Source of the DNA: an uncultured Bacteroidaceae bacterium | GTDB lineage: Bacteria; Bacteroidota; Bacteroidia; Bacteroidales; Bacteroidaceae | DNA: 41,314 bases | Direction: 5' to 3' | Assembly: GCA_905236065.1 (NCBI GenBank) | Contig: CAJONZ010000008.1 | Coordinates: 1 to 41,314, forward strand | In this document: positions 15,903 to 24,101 of the stretch, in pieces | How positions within the stretch are numbered: position 1 is the first letter of the stretch | Layout: the number at the start of each line of letters is the position of its first letter | Translations under genes and position numbers: made by a program | Notes under the pieces: model-generated | Databases searched by the model: none | Seen by the model: the letters and a program-made list of their open reading frames with translations, nothing else | Told to the model about the DNA's origin: nothing

Positions 15903-17399
15903 CTATTTGATGTTATCCACACAGCGGAACAGACGGCTCCAACGAATGCGAAGGAAATGGTCGGTGTGTGCGTCGGGACTGACGGAAAGCCAGATAAACA
16001 GAGGCTTGCCCACGATGTGGTCTTCCGGTACAAAGCCCCAATAGCGGCTGTCAGCGGAATTATGGCGGTTGTCACCCATCATCCAGTAGTAGTCCAGCTT
16101 GAAGGTGTATTCGGTGGCTGGCTTTCCATTGATAAGAATCTCCTTGTCGGTAATTTGGAGGTCGTTGCCCTCGTAGGTGCGGATGCAACGCTCATAGATG
16201 GCGATGTTCTCCAGATTGAGTTTCAGCGTCTCGCCCTTGGCGGGAATATGAATCGGACCATAGTTGTCGCGTGTCCAGCCATAGTCGTGGGTCAGCGGAT
16301 AGAGGTTACCGTACCAGCCGTCCATAATCTCCACGATGCTATCCACGGCCTCACACTGCTTCAGTCCGGCCAGCGATGCCTTTGTCAACGGCATGTAGCC
16401 AAAGCGGTTCCAGTCGCTGCGCTGCTCGTCGCTGATGCCAAGTTCGTTGCAGAGGGCGTCGTACTTTTGGGCCGTCAAATCTTCGCGGCTATGTACCCGG
16501 TAGGCGAACTGAACATTCTCTGGCATCGGCTCGGCCTTTCCATCGACATAGATGACTTTGTTCTTGATTTGCAGTGTCTGTCCGGGCAGTCCCACACAGC
16601 GCTTCACGTAGTTCTCACGACGGTCGGCGGGGCGTACCACTACCTCGCCATATTGCTCCTTGTTTGCAGCGACAATCTGTTTGCCGATATTGTAGAGCTG
16701 TCCGAAGAGAACACGCTGTTCCCACACGGAAAGCGTCTTCATGTTAGGCAGTTCATAGCCCTGCTCCACGGCGGCTTGTTGAGCCAGTTGCAGGCAAAGG
16801 TCATAGTAGTCGTTGGGCACATTCACGGCTACCGTGTCGCCCGACGGGTAGTTGAACACTACGATGTCGCCAAGCTCGACCTTGCCCAGTCCCTTCACGC
16901 GGCGGTATTCCCACTGCGGCCACTCCACGTATGACTTGCAATTCAGCATCGGAATGGTGTGCTGTGTCAACGGCAACGTGAGTGGGGTCTGCGGGATGCG
17001 CGGGCCATAGCTTACCTTGCTCACCAGCAGATAGTCGCCCGTCAACAGCGACTTTTCCAACGAACTGGAAGGTATCTGATAGTTCTGGAAGAAGAAATTG
17101 TTGACAAAATAGACGGCCACCAACGCAAACACGATGGCATCGACCCACGACATCACGCCTCGGGCCACGTCGCTGTCCAGTTGCTTCCACCAGGTCCACT
17201 TTATCTTTTTGCTGATATATACATCATATATAAAAGGTACCACAATCAGTCCCATCCATGAGCCAACCCAATAGAGGAACAACAGGTAAAGCACGGTGAC
17301 AACGCTAAATTTCACCCACTTCACCCACGGAGCCTCTGCTTTCTCGCCCTTATTGCCCTGTGCCTGAGTCTTCTTGAAATCGGAATAGTTAAATGACAT
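15903..17399 (-). CDS. lepB: Signal peptidase I
   Basis: Membrane serine protease that removes signal peptides from exported proteins. It has 498 residues, longer than proteobacterial LepB. It begins with a cytoplasmic stretch and two hydrophobic segments (FSVVTVLYLLFLYWVGSWMGLIVV and AIVFALVAVYFVNNFFF). The catalytic Ser is in QIPSSSLEKSLLTGDYLLV (about residue 113; Leu stands where Met is usual). The catalytic Lys is in NYVKRCVGLPGQ (about residue 265). Box E reads GDNRHNSADSRYWGFVPEDHIVGK near the C-terminus. A long insert of about 130 residues lies between the Lys box and box E, and the Ser and Lys boxes are also widely spaced. It is the second gene of dapB-lepB-wbqC, 14 bp after dapB. 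Confidence 0.95.
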   Translation of the reverse strand: MSFNYSDFKKTQAQGNKGEKAEAPWVKWVKFSVVTVLYLLFLYWVGSWMGLIVVPFIYDVYISKKIKWTWWKQLDSDVARGVMSWVDAIVFALVAVYFVNNFFFQNYQIPSSSLEKSLLTGDYLLVSKVSYGPRIPQTPLTLPLTQHTIPMLNCKSYVEWPQWEYRRVKGLGKVELGDIVVFNYPSGDTVAVNVPNDYYDLCLQLAQQAAVEQGYELPNMKTLSVWEQRVLFGQLYNIGKQIVAANKEQYGEVVVRPADRRENYVKRCVGLPGQTLQIKNKVIYVDGKAEPMPENVQFAYRVHSREDLTAQKYDALCNELGISDEQRSDWNRFGYMPLTKASLAGLKQCEAVDSIVEIMDGWYGNLYPLTHDYGWTRDNYGPIHIPAKGETLKLNLENIAIYERCIRTYEGNDLQITDKEILINGKPATEYTFKLDYYWMMGDNRHNSADSRYWGFVPEDHIVGKPLFIWLSVSPDAHTDHFLRIRWSRLFRCVDNIK

Positions 17400-17413
17400 T
17401 TTCCCTTCTGTTT

Positions 17414-18169
17414 TTAGAATTTAAACAAATCGTCCGTGCTCAACAGCCCCTCATGGCTGGCCGTAAACTCTGCCGCAATCACTGCGCCCAAGGCAAACCC
17501 CTTCCGTGAATGTGCATCGTGGGTGATGGTGATTTTGTCGGCCTCGCTGTCCCAAGTAATGGTGTGGATGCCCGGCACTTCGTCGCGGCGGATAGAGCTG
17601 ATAGGCAGCAAATCCTCGGCCACTTGGTCGGTACCCTCCACCGAGCCATCGGGGTTTTGCAGGTAGCCCATCGTCCAGTCCTTCTTGCGGTCCAAGCGTT
17701 CCACAATCTGCTCGGCTAGCGTGATGCCCGTGCCCGATGGGTGGTCGAGTTTGTGGACATGGTGCGTCTCCTCCTCCTTCACGTCGTACTGAGGAAACTG
17801 GTTCATAATGTTTGCCAGATATTTGTTGACAGCCGAGAAGATGGCCACACCAACGGAGTAGTTCGAGGCCCAAAACAGCGTCTTGCCCTGTTCCGTACAA
17901 GCCTTACGCACGTCGTCGCCATGCTCTTTCAGCCATCCCGTGCTGCCACTGACCACCTTCACGCCCTTGGCCCAAGCCTTCAGGTAATTGCCGTATGCCG
18001 TCTGCGGCGTAGTGAACTCTATGGCCACGTCGGCACTTGCAAAAGCCTCACTCTCAAAATCTTCCTGATTGTCAATATCGATAATGCTTACAATCTCATG
18101 ACCTCGGCTCAGGGCTATCTGCTCTATCATTTTGCCCATCTTGCCATATCCAATAAGTGCAATCTTCAT
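17414..18169 (-). CDS. dapB: 4-hydroxy-tetrahydrodipicolinate reductase
   Basis: NAD(P)H-dependent reduction step making tetrahydrodipicolinate, the branch compound for lysine and diaminopimelate. From the ATG at 18169 it has 251 residues. MKIALIGYGKMGKMIEQIA is the Rossmann GxGxxG motif, SGSTGWLKE is the loop near the nucleotide, and KEEETHHVHKLDHPSGTGITLAEQI includes the catalytic His-Lys (HHxxKxDxPSGT). A start at 18196 is open but lies upstream of the predicted transcript start, because the -7 box is at 18194-18201. First gene of dapB-lepB-wbqC. Diaminopimelate dehydrogenase, which uses the product of this enzyme, is encoded 6 kb away. Confidence 0.95.
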   Translation of the reverse strand: MKIALIGYGKMGKMIEQIALSRGHEIVSIIDIDNQEDFESEAFASADVAIEFTTPQTAYGNYLKAWAKGVKVVSGSTGWLKEHGDDVRKACTEQGKTLFWASNYSVGVAIFSAVNKYLANIMNQFPQYDVKEEETHHVHKLDHPSGTGITLAEQIVERLDRKKDWTMGYLQNPDGSVEGTDQVAEDLLPISSIRRDEVPGIHTITWDSEADKITITHDAHSRKGFALGAVIAAEFTASHEGLLSTDDLFKF

Positions 18170-18193
18170 TGTTCTGTGAATTAAAAATTTGTG

Positions 18194-18201
18194 CAAAGGT
18201 A
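18194..18201 (-). promoter_or_regulatory. -7 element TACCTTTG of the dapB operon
   Basis: TACCTTTG followed by GCACAAATTT on the minus strand, 24 bp before the dapB ATG. No TTTG is at -33; the spacer runs into the GAAGAAT tandem repeat. Confidence 0.6.
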
Positions 18202-18213
18202 AAAAAATTAAAC

Positions 18214-18241
18214 GAAGAATGAAGAATGAAGAATGAAGAAT
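18214..18241. repeat. Four perfect tandem copies of GAAGAAT
   Basis: Four uninterrupted 7-bp units fill the space between the divergent -7 elements of the dapB operon and the DUF2851-carB side. Length variation could change promoter spacing. Confidence 0.9.
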
Positions 18242-18244
18242 CTC

Positions 18245-18275
18245 TTTTCTATTCCCATAAAATGCGCTATCTTTG
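18245..18275 (+). promoter_or_regulatory. Promoter of the DUF2851 gene
   Basis: TATCTTTG (18268-18275) followed by CCCC. The -33 position, 19 bp upstream, reads TTTT instead of TTTG. Placing the transcript start near 18282 supports the ATG at 18309. Confidence 0.55.
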
Positions 18276-18308
18276 CCCCAGAAAACGTTTTTCGACCTTA
18301 TTTATGCC

Positions 18309-19613
18309 ATGGAACAACTGCTTCACTATTGTTGGAAACATAAGATTCTGCCGCTGCATGAGCTTCGCACCACCGATGGGCGGACGGTGGAAGTCATTCA
18401 TCCCGGCTTCCACAACCACGATGCGGGACCGGACTTCCTGAATGCCAAGGTGCGTATCGCCGACGTGCTTTGGGTAGGCAATGTGGAAATTCACAACCGC
18501 ACCAGTGACTGGCACCGTCACCACCACGAGGGCAATCCAGCCTACGAGAACGTCATCCTGCACGTGGCCGAAGTGGTCGATACTCCCCTACACTATCCCA
18601 ACGGCGAGGAGATTCCGCAATTGCAACTTACGGTGCCCCAATATGTACGCGACAACTATGCCAAGCTACTTCAGGCCGACGCAATGCCCCGTTGCCGGGA
18701 TGTTTTGGGCGAGGTTTCCCGTTTGACGCTCCACAGCTGGCTTTCAGCCTTGCAAGTAGAGCGTATGGAACTGCGCACCCGTCAGATCATGGAGCGTGGG
18801 CGGCTGTTATCCAAGAACTGGGAGGATGTCCTGTTTGTCACGCTGGCCCGTTCCTTCGGTTTCGGGAAAAACGGCGACGCTTTCGAGCGCTGGGCCTACA
18901 GCATTCCCATGGGAGCGTTGGCCAAGCACCGTGACAACCTCCACCAAATTGAGGCCATCTTCTTTGGGCAGGCTGGACTTCTGGAGCAAGACGTTCTTCC
19001 TGAGGACTTTTATTATCAGCAACTGCGGAAAGAATACCGATACCTGCGGCAAAAGTTCTCCCTCATCCCCATGGACATGCACCATTGGAAATTCCTGCGT
19101 CTGCGTCCGCAGAACTTTCCCCACATCCGCATTGCCCAACTAGCCATGTTGTATTTTGAGCAACGGCTCAACCTGTCGAAACTACTCAATGCCACAACTG
19201 TGGAGGAGGTGCGACCCATGTTTGCCACGCATGTCAGCGACTATTGGAAAAACCATTATACGTTTGGGACAGAGACTGTGCGAGTGGGCGACCGGCAACT
19301 TTCTGCCGCTTCGGTTGATTCGCTGCTCATCAATGCCGTCTCCCCATTGCTTTTCTGCTATGGACGCTACAAGGACAACGAACCGATTGCCGAGAAGGGC
19401 ATTTCCTTGCTTGAACAGTTGAAACCAGAGAACAACCGAATCATCCGCGATTGGCAAGCCGCTGGAGTACATTGCCAGAGTGCTGCCGACACACAGGCAC
19501 TTTTGCAGCTGACAACAGCTTATTGCGAGCGACGCGACTGCATCCGTTGCCGTCTGGGCTATGAGTACATCCGTCACACCCCTGCCTTCATGGCCGAGAC
19601 GACGGAGTCCTAA
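18309..19613 (+). CDS. DUF2851 family protein
   Basis: A cytoplasmic protein of 434 residues from the ATG at 18309. It matches the DUF2851 family common in Bacteroidetes: MEQLLHYCWKHKILP, VEVIHPGFHNHDAGPDFLNAKVRI, LWVGNVEIHNRTSDWHRHHHEGNPAYENVILHVAEVVD, and a later YEQQL/YRYLRQKFSL section; near the C-terminus CERRDCIRCRLGYEYIR contains closely spaced cysteines. The NHDAGPDF, GNVEIH and SDWHRH motifs have the look of a metal-dependent nuclease core (PD-(D/E)XK-like), but that is inference and no function is established. An upstream in-frame start at 18273 overlaps the -7 box and is unlikely. carB follows 150 bp downstream with its own -7 box. Confidence 0.88.
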   Translation: MEQLLHYCWKHKILPLHELRTTDGRTVEVIHPGFHNHDAGPDFLNAKVRIADVLWVGNVEIHNRTSDWHRHHHEGNPAYENVILHVAEVVDTPLHYPNGEEIPQLQLTVPQYVRDNYAKLLQADAMPRCRDVLGEVSRLTLHSWLSALQVERMELRTRQIMERGRLLSKNWEDVLFVTLARSFGFGKNGDAFERWAYSIPMGALAKHRDNLHQIEAIFFGQAGLLEQDVLPEDFYYQQLRKEYRYLRQKFSLIPMDMHHWKFLRLRPQNFPHIRIAQLAMLYFEQRLNLSKLLNATTVEEVRPMFATHVSDYWKNHYTFGTETVRVGDRQLSAASVDSLLINAVSPLLFCYGRYKDNEPIAEKGISLLEQLKPENNRIIRDWQAAGVHCQSAADTQALLQLTTAYCERRDCIRCRLGYEYIRHTPAFMAETTES

Positions 19614-19711
19614 CGTGCTTTTTGCAGCGTTTTCGTGGAGTTACAAAAGAAATTATGCAGCGAGAAAGCCGTTTTTTGTGTCATTTGACATGTGTTTTCC
19701 AAAGTTTTGCT

Positions 19712-19719
19712 TACCTTTG
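19712..19719 (+). promoter_or_regulatory. -7 element TACCTTTG of carB
   Basis: TACCTTTG followed by CGCCCGG, 45 bp before the carB ATG. A TTTG lies 24 bp upstream, longer than the usual spacer. Confidence 0.55.
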
Positions 19720-19763
19720 CGCCCGGAAAATGTTACATGCTAACACAAACAACGGAATCATCA

Positions 19764-22700
19764 ATGAAAAAACAGCTTAAAAAAGTGCTTGTTCTGGGGT
19801 CTGGAGCCCTGAAAATCGGACAGGCAGGTGAGTTTGACTATTCGGGCAGTCAGGCTCTGAAGGCGCTTCGCGAGGAAGGCATCAGGTCGGTGCTTGTCAA
19901 TCCGAACGTTGCTACAATCCAAACCAGTGAAGGTATTGCCGACAAGGTTTACTTCTTGCCAGTCAATACCTTTTTTGTGACCGAAATCATTAAGAAAGAA
20001 CGTCCCGATGGCATTCTGCTGGCTTTCGGTGGTCAGACGGCCTTGAACTGCGGAACGGAGCTTTTCCGTAACGGCACTTTGAAGGAATATGGCGTTGAGG
20101 TTCTTGGCACCAGCGTTGAGGCCATCATGAACACAGAAGACCGCGACCTCTTTGTCAAGGAGCTGAACAAGGTGAACCTGAAGGTTCCTGTGTCTCAGGC
20201 TTGTGAGACCCTGGAAGAGGCTATAGCCACCGCCCGACGCATCGGATACCCCATCATGATTCGTTCGGCCTACGCACTTGGCGGCTTGGGTTCGGGCGTG
20301 TGTCCCGACGAGGAAACCTTCAAGGAGATTGCCGAGTCGGCCTTCACCTTTGCCCCACAGGTACTGGTGGAGGAAAGCCTGAAAGGCTGGAAAGAAATTG
20401 AGTTTGAGTGCATCCGCGATGCCAACGACCACTGCTTCACGGTGGCTTCCATGGAGAATTTCGACCCACTGGGCATCCACACAGGCGAGAGTATCGTGGT
20501 GGCTCCGACGTGCTCACTCACCGACGAGCAAGTAAAAATGTTGCAAGACATCACCATTCGTTGTGTGCGCCACCTCAACATCGTGGGCGAGTGCAACATT
20601 CAGTTTGCCTTCAACGCACAAACCAACGACTACCGCATCATTGAGATTAACGCCCGCCTCTCGCGCTCTTCTGCGCTGGCATCGAAGGCCACAGGCTATC
20701 CGCTCGCTTTCGTAGCCGCAAAGATTGCCCTGGGCTACACCCTCGACCAAATTGGCGAGATGGGCACGACGAACTCCGCTTACGTGGCTCCGTCGCTCGA
20801 CTACCTGATTTGTAAGATTCCACGCTGGGACCTCACGAAGTTTGCTGGCGTGAGCCGTAAGATTGGTTCCAGCATGAAGTCGGTGGGCGAAATCATGTCC
20901 ATTGGCCGCACGTTCGAGGAACTCATTCAGAAGGGCCTCCGCATGATTGGTCAGGGTATGCACGGCTTTGTGGGCAACGACCATACGAAGTTTGAGAACC
21001 TGGACGAGGAACTGGCCAACCCGACCGACCTTCGCATCTTCGCCATCTCGCAGGCACTGGAGGAAGGCTACTCCATTGAGCGTATCTATGAGCTGACGAA
21101 GATTGACCCTTGGTTCATCGGTAAGCTGAAGAACATTGTCGATTTCAAGCGTAAACTGGAAACATATAACCAGATAGAGGAGATTCCAACAGAGGTGCTG
21201 CGCGAGGCAAAGATACTCGGTTTCTCCGACTTCCAGATTGCCCGCTTCGTCCTGAAGGCGAACGCCGGCAACATGGAAAAAGCCAACCTGGCCGTCCGTG
21301 CCTACCGCAAGCAGCAGGGTATTCTTCCGGCTGTCAAGCGCATTCCAACCGTGGCCAGCGAGCATCCCGACCTAACCAACTACCTCTACATGACCTACGC
21401 TGTCCAGGGTTATGACGTCAACTATTATAATAATGAAAAGTCGGTGATCGTACTGGGCTCAGGTGCCTACCGCATCGGCTCGTCCGTAGAGTTCGACTGG
21501 TGCTCGGTGAACGCTATCACCACTGCCCGCAAACTGGGTTACAAGAGCATCATGATCAACTACAACCCTGAGACGGTTTCGACGGACTATGACATGTGTG
21601 ACCGCCTCTACTTCGACGAGTTGTCGTTCGAGCGCGTCCTCGACGTGATTGACCTTGAGAATCCTCGCGGCGTCATCGTCTCCGTGGGTGGTCAGATTCC
21701 AAACAACCTGGCCATGAAGCTCTACCGCCAGAGTGTACCCATCCTCGGCACTTCGCCAGTAAGCATTGACCGCGCCGAGAACCGTAACAAGTTCTCTGCA
21801 ATGCTCGACCAGCTTGGCATCGACCAGCCGCAGTGGAGCGCACTGACCAGCATGGCCGACGTGAAGGCATTTGTGGAACGTGTCGGCTTCCCGGTACTTG
21901 TCCGCCCGTCCTACGTGCTTTCGGGTGCGGCCATGAACGTATGCTACGACTATGAAGAGTTGGAGCGCTTCCTCCAGATGGCCAGTGAGGTGAGCAAGGA
22001 GTACCCCGTCGTCATCTCTCAATTCATGCAGGAGACCAACGAGATAGAGTTTGACGCTGTTGCACAGAACGGCGAGGTGGTCGAATACGGCATCTCCGAG
22101 CACATCGAATATGCAGGTGTTCACTCCGGCGACGCCACCATGGTGTTCCCGGCCCAGCAAATCAGCTTTGCTACGGCCCGTCAGATTAAGAAAATCAGCC
22201 GTGCTATCGCCAAGGAACTCAACATCTCTGGTCCCTTCAACATTCAGTACCTGGCCAAGGGTCGTGACGTGAAGGTCATCGAATGTAACCTGCGTGCCAG
22301 CCGTTCCTTCCCCTTTGTCAGCAAGGTGCTGAAACGGAACTTCATCGAGACGGCAACGCGCATCATGCTCGACGCTCCGTATTCAAAGCCCGACAAGAGT
22401 GAGTTTGACATCGACCGCATGGGCGTGAAGGCCAGCCAGTTCTCCTTTGCACGTCTGCAGAATGCCGACCCTGTGCTGGGCGTTGACATGAGCTCTACGG
22501 GTGAGGTTGGCTGCATGGGCGACACTTACGAGGAGGCTCTGCTCAATGCGATGATTGCCACAGGCTATAAGATTCCGTCAAAGGAAAAGGCCATCATGAT
22601 TTCTTCAGGCGAGACCAAAGAGAAGGTGGCTTTGCTCGATGCTGCCCGTGCCTTGGTTCGCAACGGTTACACGATTTACGCCAGCGAAGGCACAGCCCGT

Positions 22701-22994
22701 TTCCTCAACGACAACGGCGTCACCGCCACGGCTGTCTCTTGGCCCGACGAAGACCACAAAGACCGTGAGAACGTCATGAAGATGATAGCAGACCATCGGT
22801 TTGACCTTATCATCAACATTCCGAAGAACCACTCCAAACGAGAGCTCACCAACGGTTACAGGATTCGTCGTGGTGCCATCGACCACAACATTCCGCTGAT
22901 TACCAACGCCCGTCTCGCGTCTGCGTTCATTGAGGCTTTCTGCGACATGAAGCTTGAAGACCTGCAAATCAAGAGTTGGCAGGAATACGAATAA
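19764..22994 (+). CDS. carB: Carbamoyl-phosphate synthase large subunit
   Basis: Makes carbamoyl phosphate from glutamine-derived ammonia, bicarbonate and 2 ATP, for pyrimidines and arginine. From the ATG at 19764 it has 1076 residues, the full family length. The two ATP-grasp halves are visible: KKVLVLGSGALKIGQAGEFDYSG at the start and SVIVLGSGAYRIGSSVEFDW near residue 555; INARLSRSSALASKATGYPLA and ECNLRASRSFPFVSKV mark the equivalent metal and ATP sites. The C-terminal MGS-like regulatory domain starts near residue 940 (KAIMISSGETKEKVALLDAARAL). No carA is in the window, so the small subunit must be encoded elsewhere. A longer frame from 19692 would start before the -7 box. Confidence 0.97.
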   Translation: MKKQLKKVLVLGSGALKIGQAGEFDYSGSQALKALREEGIRSVLVNPNVATIQTSEGIADKVYFLPVNTFFVTEIIKKERPDGILLAFGGQTALNCGTELFRNGTLKEYGVEVLGTSVEAIMNTEDRDLFVKELNKVNLKVPVSQACETLEEAIATARRIGYPIMIRSAYALGGLGSGVCPDEETFKEIAESAFTFAPQVLVEESLKGWKEIEFECIRDANDHCFTVASMENFDPLGIHTGESIVVAPTCSLTDEQVKMLQDITIRCVRHLNIVGECNIQFAFNAQTNDYRIIEINARLSRSSALASKATGYPLAFVAAKIALGYTLDQIGEMGTTNSAYVAPSLDYLICKIPRWDLTKFAGVSRKIGSSMKSVGEIMSIGRTFEELIQKGLRMIGQGMHGFVGNDHTKFENLDEELANPTDLRIFAISQALEEGYSIERIYELTKIDPWFIGKLKNIVDFKRKLETYNQIEEIPTEVLREAKILGFSDFQIARFVLKANAGNMEKANLAVRAYRKQQGILPAVKRIPTVASEHPDLTNYLYMTYAVQGYDVNYYNNEKSVIVLGSGAYRIGSSVEFDWCSVNAITTARKLGYKSIMINYNPETVSTDYDMCDRLYFDELSFERVLDVIDLENPRGVIVSVGGQIPNNLAMKLYRQSVPILGTSPVSIDRAENRNKFSAMLDQLGIDQPQWSALTSMADVKAFVERVGFPVLVRPSYVLSGAAMNVCYDYEELERFLQMASEVSKEYPVVISQFMQETNEIEFDAVAQNGEVVEYGISEHIEYAGVHSGDATMVFPAQQISFATARQIKKISRAIAKELNISGPFNIQYLAKGRDVKVIECNLRASRSFPFVSKVLKRNFIETATRIMLDAPYSKPDKSEFDIDRMGVKASQFSFARLQNADPVLGVDMSSTGEVGCMGDTYEEALLNAMIATGYKIPSKEKAIMISSGETKEKVALLDAARALVRNGYTIYASEGTARFLNDNGVTATAVSWPDEDHKDRENVMKMIADHRFDLIINIPKNHSKRELTNGYRIRRGAIDHNIPLITNARLASAFIEAFCDMKLEDLQIKSWQEYE

Positions 22995-23003
22995 ACAAAC
23001 CCT

Positions 23004-23040
23004 CTTTCCCGAAAGTCGGCCAGCCCAGCTTTCGGGAAAG
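23004..23040 (+). terminator. Hairpin after carB
   Basis: A perfect 12-bp stem, CTTTCCCGAAAG with CTTTCGGGAAAG, across a 13-nt loop, 10 bp past the carB stop. There is no strong T run, so it may protect the 3' end rather than terminate alone. Confidence 0.55.
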
Positions 23041-23048
23041 ACAACCCT

Positions 23049-23104
23049 AAAAGACCGTTGCGTCACACTTCCCATAAAAGGAAATGTGACGCAACGTCTT
23101 TTTT
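23049..23104. terminator. Bidirectional terminator between carB and the DUF488-UPF0102 gene
   Basis: GTTGCGTCACA (23057-23067) pairs with TGTGACGCAAC (23085-23095); the stem extends into AAAGAC/GTCTTT and ends in eight T. It serves carB and, in the other direction, the convergent gene ending at 23111. Confidence 0.85.
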
Positions 23105-23110
23105 TTCCAA

Positions 23111-24001
23111 TCAGTACCGCCTGGTTTCAACGTACTGAATATCCTCATACATTTTCAGGTCGTAGTCATCCTTGCCACGCAACACGACGGCAATGCTGTC
23201 AATCTGGTGTTGAATCCCTTGCAGGCCATTTTCCTTTTTGTATTGCTTGATGGCGTTGAAGATGTGACGCATCTTTTGTGCATCAATTGCTTGCTCCGGC
23301 GTGATTTGTTCGGCAGTGCTTCGCGTCTTCACCTCCACAAAATGGAGGATGCCGTCGCGGTGGGCCACAATGTCCAGCTCGCTTCCCTTGTGCAGGTTCC
23401 AGTTTCTGTCCAGGATTCCGTAGCCTTGCTGTTGCAGATAGGCCGTGGCGATGTCCTCGCCCGTCCGTCCCATCATTGCTGCCGCATGGGCACGTTGCAG
23501 GGTGTTCTGATGATGCTGCCGTTCCCGCACCTCCAGTTCCGACTGAGACTTCACCTGATTGTCTGACAGGACATGCCAGACCTGGTAGCCCTGCGTTTCC
23601 AGCCATCTTCCAATGACAAGGTAGCTGAAACTCTTCATCGGATTACTTTCGGCATCCGTCAGGGCAATGACATAGCCTTTCTCCATGCCCGCCCGCAGCC
23701 GTTCGATGCCCCGGAGAAACCGTTCGTCCTGCCAAGCCTTTTCCTCGTCAAAAGCCCCATCCGTCTTTCTCGTCTCCTCACAGACCTGCCCAAACTCCTC
23801 CCAAAAAGAAAGATAGGCCATGCCGTAAGGCTTCAGGTGTTGCTTCAGGCTGACAGGAGAGAAGTCCGTACTGGCATCCTGCCTGTAGCGTATGTCCACG
23901 ATGCAATGGATGGCCTTCTGCCGGAGGAAAGGGATAAAATCAGAAAAAAGCGTCCTGGAATGAACGCTTATTACATATAAATACTGTACGGGGAGGAGCA
24001 T
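23111..24001 (-). CDS. DUF488-like domain fused to a UPF0102 (YraN) nuclease-like domain
   Basis: A 296-residue protein with two parts. Residues 1-150 resemble DUF488: VISVHSRTLFSDFIPFLRQKAIHCIVDIRY at the start, SPVSLKQHLKPYGMAYLSF in the middle, and GYVIALTDAESNPMKSFSYLVIGRWLETQGYQVWHV, with Cys-free variants of the usual late motif. From about residue 175 it reads as UPF0102/YraN: GRTGEDIATAYLQQQGYGILDRNW, ELDIVAHRDGILHFVEVKTR (the ELD and EVK residues of a PD-(D/E)XK-like core) and QRAID-like AIDAQKMRHI. YraN proteins are suspected Holliday junction or repair nucleases, and the DUF488 role is unknown. Both domains are usually separate genes. A tRNA-Arg lies just upstream. Confidence 0.82.
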   Translation of the reverse strand: MLLPVQYLYVISVHSRTLFSDFIPFLRQKAIHCIVDIRYRQDASTDFSPVSLKQHLKPYGMAYLSFWEEFGQVCEETRKTDGAFDEEKAWQDERFLRGIERLRAGMEKGYVIALTDAESNPMKSFSYLVIGRWLETQGYQVWHVLSDNQVKSQSELEVRERQHHQNTLQRAHAAAMMGRTGEDIATAYLQQQGYGILDRNWNLHKGSELDIVAHRDGILHFVEVKTRSTAEQITPEQAIDAQKMRHIFNAIKQYKKENGLQGIQHQIDSIAVVLRGKDDYDLKMYEDIQYVETRRY

Positions 24002-24017
24002 GAAAAGAAAAGATTTG

Positions 24018-24089
24018 TACTCCCACCGAGAATCGAACTCGGATCTAATCTTTAGGAGAGATTTGTTCTATCCATTGAACTATGGGAGC
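24018..24089 (-). tRNA. tRNA-Arg (anticodon CCT)
   Basis: The cloverleaf can be folded by eye: a 7-bp acceptor (GCTCCCA with TGGGAGT, a G:T pair at the end), D arm GTTC/GAAC, a 5-bp anticodon stem AATCT/AGATT with loop CTCCTAA (anticodon CCT), and T arm CCGAG-TTCGATT-CTCGG. CCA is not encoded. It decodes AGG arginine codons and lies between the DUF488-fusion gene and ddh. Confidence 0.93.
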
Positions 24090-24101
24090 CACAAGCCCAC
24101 G

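Noticed and set aside
15831-16934. A 367-residue plus-strand open frame
   Set aside because: Antisense to lepB; long only because of base composition.
19692-19763. In-frame N-terminal extension of carB
   Set aside because: It covers the -7 element and has no counterpart in CarB proteins; the family start is at 19764.
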